Under the pieces are notes generated by a model. That model was not told the DNA's origin. It saw only the letters and a program-made list of their open reading frames with translations, and did not search any database. Shown in pieces: positions 57,708 to 64,000 of a stretch of DNA of 64,000 nucleotides. Location: contig CAJHZI010000511.1 of NCBI GenBank assembly GCA_905160935.1, positions 62,001-126,000 of the forward strand, written 5' to 3'. Numbering within the stretch: position 1 is the first letter of the stretch; each line of letters begins with the position of its first letter. The position numbers and the translations under genes were made by a program. Origin of the DNA: Enchytraeus crypticus (lineage: Eukaryota > Annelida > Clitellata > Enchytraeida > Enchytraeidae).

Positions 57708-57845
57708 TGGAGACAGTGGCGATGTTGGAAAGTTACTCGATCGCATATCAGTATGTGCGGGGTTCAAATCCTGGGCTCGCTCGTCACCGACATTACTTTC
57801 AAGTGAGGAAACTGATGTTAAAATTAGCTTTACCGGCTTTTTATT
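57708..57845 (+). mobile_element. SINE, family B
   Basis: CTGGAGACAGTGGCGATGTT, GGGGTTCAAATCCTGGGCTC and CAAGTGAGGAAACTGATG. Confidence 0.85.
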
Positions 57846-57884
57846 ATTCGTTTATTCGATTATCTTAAAGACATCGCCACTACC

Positions 57885-58012
57885 TTCAGCCATTGGCGAT
57901 GTCGGTAACATATTCGACTACGGATCAGTATTTGCGACGTTCAAATCCTGGGCTCACTCTTCACTGACATCGCTTTCGAGTGAGGAAGCTCACGATATGA
58001 TTAGTTTAGCAT
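57885..58012 (+). mobile_element. SINE, family B, tandem neighbour
   Basis: CATTGGCGATGTCGGTAACA, ACGTTCAAATCCTGGGCTCA and CGCTTTCGAGTGAGGAAGCT. It lies 40 bp after the previous copy in the same orientation. Confidence 0.85.
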
Positions 58013-58274
58013 TTTTATTCCAGCAATTCTCAAACCGTCTAGGCTCTACGTATCATCCAATTATTTTTTTTTTGAAAGACAGAGCTTATTTTGTAAAATT
58101 TTGTTCTATCGGCAAAATAATCGTCACAATAACGTGATGACTAAATTTTTTCACTTCCTCTTCGTTCATTGTGTGACACATACAAGATTTATGTATTTAT
58201 GTATCTGTTGCTCCTTCCCTGACTTTACATTTTGCTCTTTCATCTCTCCTATAATTTTTCTCAGAAGTCACCTC

Positions 58275-58605
58275 CTGGAAGCATTTGTTGCTCCACCCGG
58301 GGTGAAGAGATAGAAGATACTTCACCCCGGGGTGAGGAGATAAAAAGCCGCTCACCCTGGGTGAGTAGAGAGAAGCCGCTCACCCCTGGGTGAAGAGATT
58401 GAAGCCACTCACCCCGGGGTGAGGAGAGAGAAGCCACTCACCCCAGAGTGAGGAGGTAGAAGCCTCTCATCCCAGGGTGAGGAGATAGAAGCCTCGCACC
58501 CCGGGGTGAGGAGATAGAAGCCACTGACCCCGGGGTGAGGAGATAGAATCCGATCACCCCAGGGTGAAACGTGAGAAAAACTCAATCTTGAGTGAGGAGA
58601 GAATG
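58275..58605. repeat. 29-bp tandem array with a palindromic core
   Basis: About eleven units of CACCCCGGGGTGAGGAGATA plus GAAGCCACT. Each unit carries a version of the 12-bp palindrome CACCCCGGGGTG. It is GC-rich against an AT-rich background. Confidence 0.95.
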
Positions 58606-59985
58606 GCTGCAAACCTGAAAACGACTGGGTTAATTTATCTATTTTTCTAAGTTATTTGAATTATCAATGCATCTATGCAGCATGCCGCCTTTATGAATGT
58701 ACGAAGCACTTAGGTGATCTAAAATTGGGGTAGAACAGCGAGTCTAGCTTGATTAAACTGCAAGCCAATACGACTGTGGGTGGTTTTAAAGCACGTGTTT
58801 TCTGAAAAGATGCTACTGGAACACTTTATGGTTTTAATGTGTTTTCAACAGGATGTGGAGAAAAGAATTGCAGTTAATTATCTGATTGGTCGTGACGGGT
58901 TTAAGGCGAATAATTTATTTATTTAAAGTCCTGTGTTATTTTGCCGAGAAAGATTCTCTCAGACTTGACTGCACAAAACTGGACCAAAACTGGACCGACA
59001 GTTTCTTGACAATAAATCATCAAATTGATTGTCGTAATAAAATATTTTTAAAATAAATTCATCAGCATCTGCAAGTATATCTGCAAGTCAATCAGCTTTG
59101 CTGATCTGTGCCACACCGGTTAACGTATCAGACTGTGACTCAGAAGGTTCGTAGTTCCTTTTTACTAGCGTATTTCTGATATGGTAAATGATGAAACTAA
59201 GGCTATAATTTTTTTTGACGCCCTCTGGCGCTGCTCTAATTTATTCGGTTTTTAGAATAACTGTGATTTATATCTCCGGAAGCATTTCAATCGAAATTTC
59301 TTCTGGTCCGATAAATCTAAAATGGATTGTCATATAAAGTCAGTTACTCCTTCGCCTTTACATTAATTAAGGTCATAATAGACAAAAAAGTGCCCTCTGC
59401 TTCCATTTGTTTAGATTAATAATATGCATACTTTATTAGACTCCGTAGATAACTGGTAGTAACAAATGTCAATGACGAGTTCAAAAGAAAACCACATCAA
59501 GCACGATATTTGTTGGTAACTACGAGCATTGTGTGGTTAATGACTAGTCTTTAAGGTAAATTAAGTCATTTTCTTGCGTTGATCTACGCGTTATTATGTA
59601 TATGTGATTATAAGGGAATTATCCAGACAAGGTTAAGACTGGTTGAACATAAGTATATCTAGCAATTAATATTTGGACTTAAATTGCAACTGTGCCTAAT
59701 CAATTCTACAGTGTTCGCGTAAAGCCTAAAATCCAGATATTATAAGGAGATGAATTAAATCAGACTAAACAAAATTAATTTGATAACCAAGCAGAGACGT
59801 GGTTGAAACTGAGATGAATAGAAGGAAGGACTCAAGTAATTATTCCACATATGAGTTATTAATAAGATGGGAAGTATTCTATGAAATTCCCGGACCTGTT
59901 GAACTCTTTTTCATTCATCATCTCTCGCCAATCACGACCCATGACCACTCTACCCCTATACCTCTGATCTCATCGCACCTCCCCA
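58606..59985. other. Intergenic, no gene seen
   Basis: AT-rich; nothing assigned. Confidence 0.4.
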
Positions 59986-59989
59986 ACCA

Positions 59990-60205
59990 TTCCAGCCACA
60001 CCTCTTTACCTCTCATACCAGCCACACCCCCTTTACCTCTCATACCAGCCACACCCCTTTGCCTATCATACTAGCTACACCCCTTTGTCTCTCATACTAG
60101 CCACACCCCTTTACCTCTCATACCAGCTACACCCCTTTGCCTCTCATACCAGCGACACCCCTTTACCTCTCATACCAGCTACACCACCTTTGCCTCTCAT
60201 TGACC
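59990..60205. repeat. 26-bp tandem array, about eight units
   Basis: Unit TACCTCTCATACCAGCTACA plus CCCCTT. Confidence 0.93.
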
Positions 60206-60380
60206 CTTAACTAGAGCTAAACTTCGTAGTTACTCTCTACAATAAAGAGCAAACATGAAAATAGGAAAACACTTATAACCATTCGATGGATGATATTATA
60301 TATCATCATCATCTTCTCTTATATCTTAGTCTAGCCAGGGTGGGGATGATGATATTACACGAGAGCTGTAAAGCCCTCTC

Positions 60381-60490
60381 TCTCTTAGTGCATTGCCTTT
60401 TGGCAGGCCCATGGTATATAACGTCTCCACTCTTCTCTCTCTTTCGCTTTCCTTTTCCTTTCCACTTATGAATGGGTCTTTAAATCATCT
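60381..60490 (-). mobile_element. LINE 3' terminus, GA-tail family (antisense)
   Basis: CTCTCTCTTAGTGCATTGCC, TTTTGGCAGGCCCATGGTAT and ATGAATGGGTCTTTAAATCA match the 27727 terminus. A degenerate CAT-tail fragment (TAGTCTAGCCAGGGTGGGGA) precedes it at about 60300-60350. Confidence 0.8.
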
Positions 60491-60514
60491 AACACACCTA
60501 ACCTGTAAAGCTAT

Positions 60515-60625
60515 GAAGTCTCTATTTGCGCCTCACGAGGGATTCTATCAGGGTCGACTCAGCTGATTTTTGAATCGATGACCTCCAGCTTCTCAGGCAA
60601 ATCGATCATTCAACTGATATTTACC
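60515..60625 (-). mobile_element. SINE fragment, family C
   Basis: The minus strand has TTGCCTGAGAAGCTGGAGGT and ATCGATTCAAAAATCAG, a degraded version of the 13360 and 18400 copies. Confidence 0.5.
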
Positions 60626-61064
60626 TGACTTACCTTTTGAAGTTATTAAAATATTTGGGGGACTAGACTGGAGTCATCGTTTGTATATGACTGCATATAC
60701 AAACACTACTGCATTACTAGACACTATGGCTACGTCATTATATGTTAATGGTATAGCACCAACCCACTGCATTGTTGTCTACCGCGTCAACAATGTTGAC
60801 GCCAAGATATTGAGCGGTACTCAGTTTATAAAATACTGTAATATTGTTATTTTTTCTTCTTTTATTACAATACCTAATGGCAGATACACGGCATAAACGC
60901 TTCCATCCTTTATTCTCAGCCTTCCTTGTCATCACTATATTATTATTTTATAACTAATACGTTGTCGATGTTATCCAAGTAAAATCAGATTTAACCATCA
61001 GACTGCAGATTGTTAATAACAATGTTTAATGAACTGGTCCAGTAACACACAGATAAAATATTCT

Positions 61065-61175
61065 CCTTGGAGTCAGTAGGTACAGGGTTCGAACCCTGTG
61101 CACACCTCGCCACTCACAAGCTTTCTTAAGAGGAATCTAACGTCTTACTGGTTTTTACCTTTGGTTCTAAACTTT
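61065..61175 (+). mobile_element. tRNA-like SINE fragment
   Basis: Contains CAGGGTTCGAACCCTG, a perfect 16-bp palindrome that embeds the pol III B box, followed by a CTAACGTCTTACTGG tail similar in layout to the family B 3' end. No A box can be placed with confidence. Confidence 0.45.
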
Positions 61176-61242
61176 TAATTTCACAAATTTTCACCCCCCC
61201 CCACTTTCTTCCACCCCGCTTCCACTGCTTATCTCATATCAG

Positions 61243-61340
61243 GGCGTCGTGTATCTAGCGTGGACCGAGAGCAATCAAGGGCGAGAGAGGAGCTACAAGA
61301 GAAAATGAATTTTCTGAGTTCATCAGACGAAAATGATTAA
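61243..61340 (+). CDS. Candidate terminal exon, unknown product
   Basis: A long pyrimidine tract ending TATCAG precedes a 31-codon open frame that ends in TAA (61338-61340). It encodes a charged, coil-like tail (DREQSRAREELQEKMNFL, then SSSDEND). AATAAA follows at 61470-61475, 130 nt after the stop. The combination of a strong acceptor, a charged C-terminus and a well-placed polyadenylation signal is what a last exon looks like. No upstream exon was identified and I do not recognise the protein. Confidence 0.4.
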
Positions 61341-61913
61341 ACGTTAGCGGAAACAAGTCGAGCCTGCCATGATGTCGCAAAAAACCTATTTCTGGTAACA
61401 GTTAAGTCCCGTCTTTTAGAAAAACCTTCTAGAAGCTTTATTTTGCTACTGCTGCACGATTCGTGACCGAATAAAAGGTACAACATAAAATGCTAACTTT
61501 TTAATTATTGCGTAGCAATCTATACAGATCTTCTCCTATTGAGGAATTTAATTCATGCAGTTCATTGTATTTTATTTAAATTTTGTTTTGTTCGGTAAAT
61601 GTTGTCAGTTATACGATGTTCTCTTGCCGTGAAGTTTTAAGGAAACTTCAAAATAACATTTTAAGAATTTTAATGTTATTAAGCTCAAAGTAAATTGTAT
61701 TAATTTCGCAATATTGAGTATTATTTGCTTATTTTACTTTTCTTTTCAATCTATGTACACGTTGGTTATGATTTTAGAATAGCAACTAACTAATATAATC
61801 AACTAACTAGTACAATTTTCTATCTTAATATTAGATCTAGTGCTCTACCCATCAAATAACATTCATTCAAGACCCAAAACTGACGTTTAGCTTTTAGCAT
61901 TTTGCTTCCTTGT

Positions 61914-62111
61914 CTATCTTTTGTAAGTTAGGGCCCATAGTTTTTCTTCTCCCATAACATTTAGTCTTCGCTTATGTCGCTGCCACGAGTTACAATCGTT
62001 TATAGATAAGCCGTTATACAGATTATAAGCAATATTCCATGCTGTATCCGTGCCACTGAAGCATAGTTCAACCTTAAACTGCACGTGTCGTAAGAGTAGA
62101 CTAAGCAGGAA
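61914..62111 (-). CDS. Candidate terminal exon, unknown product
   Basis: On the minus strand a strong acceptor (TTTTCCTTTTCTTTCCTCAG) precedes a 65-codon frame ending at 61914. It has ordinary amino-acid composition (FKVELCFSGTDTAWNIAYNL, then DCNSWQRHKRRLNVMGEEKL). The product is not recognised. If real, it converges on the plus-strand candidate at 61243. It could still be chance. Confidence 0.3.
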   Translation of the reverse strand, partial: FLLSLLLRHVQFKVELCFSGTDTAWNIAYNLYNGLSINDCNSWQRHKRRLNVMGEEKLWALTYKR

Positions 62112-62526
62112 CTGAGGAAAGAAAAGGAAAACCTGATTAGAACTCATATTTTTCTCATACATAGGCAATACTTTAATGTAATAAAGTGTAGATAAAATAG
62201 GATCTTCTGTAAGCTTTATTTTGTTGAGCCTTCAAGTGTTTATTATTACAGATTGACTGTAGATTGTTAGCAGGAAGATGAACCTTGGTGAATAATTTAA
62301 TCTATAAAAGATTTTTTTTATTAAATAGAGAATGTAATGCTGTCATGTCATTTTTCAAGCAGTGTCATTTCAAAGGGGAAATGAAAACATGGTAACATTT
62401 CAAAGAGGAAATTAAACATATAAGCAGGAACTAAGTTTGAAAGGTAATGTTGAAGATTGCATAGGATTTACGCACATTTTACTGCATAAATTTCGTTTTA
62501 AAACTTTTAAAATAAGTCGTATTTTA

Positions 62527-62960
62527 ATAACAACAGTTAGAGGGCTACTGTCGTCAATGACAACATCGAGCACTATTGAACCAAATCAGAGCTGATGAAC
62601 ACAAAGGATCCAATAACGAAGAAAAATTAAAAATTCTAGAAAACCAGTTAAAAGACAGGAATTTAAAGAACAGAAGGTTCACGTGCTTGTCACAACTCAT
62701 GGACACTGTACAGAAAGAGCCATAGTAAAGGTAGGTATTTAACTGCCTGTGGAATTGCTCAAAGAAAAGCAAAAGCTGATCATGATTTCAAAGAAAACAT
62801 CCGAAGAATTGAGAATTGATCGAAGGGAATTCCTGAAGCGTTCTGGATAGAGCCTTTAGGACATTTTACAACGTAAAGGTGGACTAGATCTCAGATTAAT
62901 TTATTTAGAAGACCGAGTTATACAAATAGATCGCTCTAAACACTTGCAAGTGAGTCACAT
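62527..62960 (-). mobile_element. LINE 3' end, copy 6 (antisense, diverged)
   Basis: AACAACAGTTAGAGGGCTAC, CATCGAGCACTATTGAACCA, TCATGGACACTGTACAGAAA and TTTAGAAGACCGAGTTA follow the same order as the 8000-8440 copy. Confidence 0.75.
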
Positions 62961-63459
62961 AATTTTGCCCAGGCGACGTGATGGACTTATAAGATAAGGT
63001 AGATACTCTCTTTAATATTTAGCCAGAGCAATGACTTCAAAATAGGTGTAGCGTTTTTAAAATCAATCAAAGGTGTAATATCATATCATATAGACATCTA
63101 AATGTTTCAGTTTGTAGCAAATTTTGATGGTAATTTCGGCTGTTTAAAGTCTGTGCGATGATAAATTATGCAGATTTGTATATTATTATGATATATAGGC
63201 CCCTACATCACATAATATTTCTATGAGGTATATTTAAATATTGAAAATAAATAAATAAATTAAATGTACAGGGTATTTTAAGTATATCAGGTGAATTTAG
63301 AAGAATCATTAAGATTGGGACTCATTATATTCAATGACTGTGGGCAAGAGCTGAATCATCAAAGTCCTGACTTGAATCTTTGAGATCTAGGCTAAGACCT
63401 TATCCCAAGTGTTCTCGGTCAAGTCCAATTATGTCAACTTAGCCAAGGCTTATCAACAG
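62961..63459. other. Intergenic, no gene seen
   Basis: AT-rich; (AAAT)n near 63247-63262. Confidence 0.4.
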
Positions 63460-63642
63460 TGATATGATAATTTCTGTTGACCCATCGGTCAAAGATTTAT
63501 TAGAGTTACTGATTCTCTTGGATGTTGATATAGCTCATTGTGTACAGCAGCAGATAATGGAAAAGATTCATCTACATGTAGAGAGCAACTTATGCCTGAT
63601 TTCAGTTGAACTAAAACAAAGAGACAAACATGCACGCGATAG
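63460..63642 (+). CDS. Candidate internal exon, unknown product
   Basis: An open frame between an acceptor (ATCAACAG at 63452-63459) and a consensus donor GTAAGT starting at 63643. It encodes about 60 residues (SVKDLLELLILLDVDIAHCV, then QIMEKIHLHVESNLCLISVE and KQRDKHARDR), likely helical with a basic end. Phase 2 at both sides. I do not recognise the family; partner exons would lie beyond the right edge. Confidence 0.4.
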
Positions 63643-64000
63643 GTAAGTAGATAATGAAATAAAACACATCGTCATCATTAACAACATCATCATCGTTATC
63701 GTCAGTTTTTTGCTTTTTGAGCAGAAAATAGGGCCGCAACATTTCTCCATTCGTATCAATCACTAGTAACCCTAACAGCCGCCTCCCATGGGTCGTGCTG
63801 AGCCAAGTATGCCTAGTTCTTCCTCCTTTCTTTTTCTGTAGATTAGGCTTCCAATTAATTGATGGAACATCATCAAAGATTGCTATTTCGTCATAATGCT
63901 ATTGATAAGCCATTCGCTAGCCGGGAGTTAATTATTGACATCGGTAGCAACAATCTGTACAAAATAAATATCCAGAAACATTTGTTCACATATTGGAGAA
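63643..64000. other. Right edge, no further gene seen
   Basis: A (CATCAT/CGTTAT)n tract is at about 63670-63705; the rest is unassigned. Confidence 0.4.

Overview
This is a eukaryotic nuclear window from an AT-rich, repeat-rich animal genome. The genes have GT-AG introns, and the gene set (a ONECUT homeobox gene, a D2-like dopamine receptor) points to a bilaterian. The many tandem minisatellites, TA microsatellites, tRNA-derived SINEs and LINE tails suggest a marine invertebrate. I cannot name a phylum from the sequence.

Layout, left to right. (1) 1-4525, minus strand: the first coding exon of a ONECUT (HNF6-type) transcription factor and part of its first intron, which carries a 1.4 kb minisatellite. 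A 145-bp displaced copy of the ONECUT coding sequence lies upstream of the gene. (2) 5.2-8.5 kb: LINE 3' ends, two SINEs and a long-armed fold-back element. (3) 8637-18137, plus strand: a complete ten-exon wdr4 gene (513 aa), the non-catalytic partner of the tRNA m7G46 methyltransferase. (4) 22152-19450, minus strand, convergent with wdr4: a complete three-exon L-threonine aldolase (382 aa). (5) 23.0-29.9 kb: a LINE fragment cut at TTAA by a piggyBac-like transposon (transposase with two in-frame TGA codons), then a second, 2.1 kb degenerate LINE copy in the opposite direction. (6) 30-33 kb: simple repeats, a 34-bp tandem array and a MITE whose inverted sister copy sits in a wdr4 intron. (7) 38110-33380, minus strand: a complete four-exon D2-like dopamine receptor (717 aa) with an unusually long third extracellular loop. 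(8) 38-64 kb: mostly gene-poor, with TA arrays, seven or more minisatellites, SINEs and a 945-bp mariner-type deletion derivative. Four isolated candidate exons lie here (48.7-48.96, 61.24, 61.9-62.1 and 63.5 kb); I do not recognise their products.

The recognised genes have no evident shared pathway. The most unusual recurring signal is that tandem arrays have grown out of splice sites. The wdr4 exon 8 acceptor is present three times, the wdr4 exon 5 acceptor is the last unit of a dozen ~46-bp repeats, and the dopamine-receptor exon 2 donor is the edge unit of thirteen 23-bp repeats. A possible fourth case is at 48.9 kb. Exon limits below were set by hand from reading frame, GT/AG sites and family similarity.
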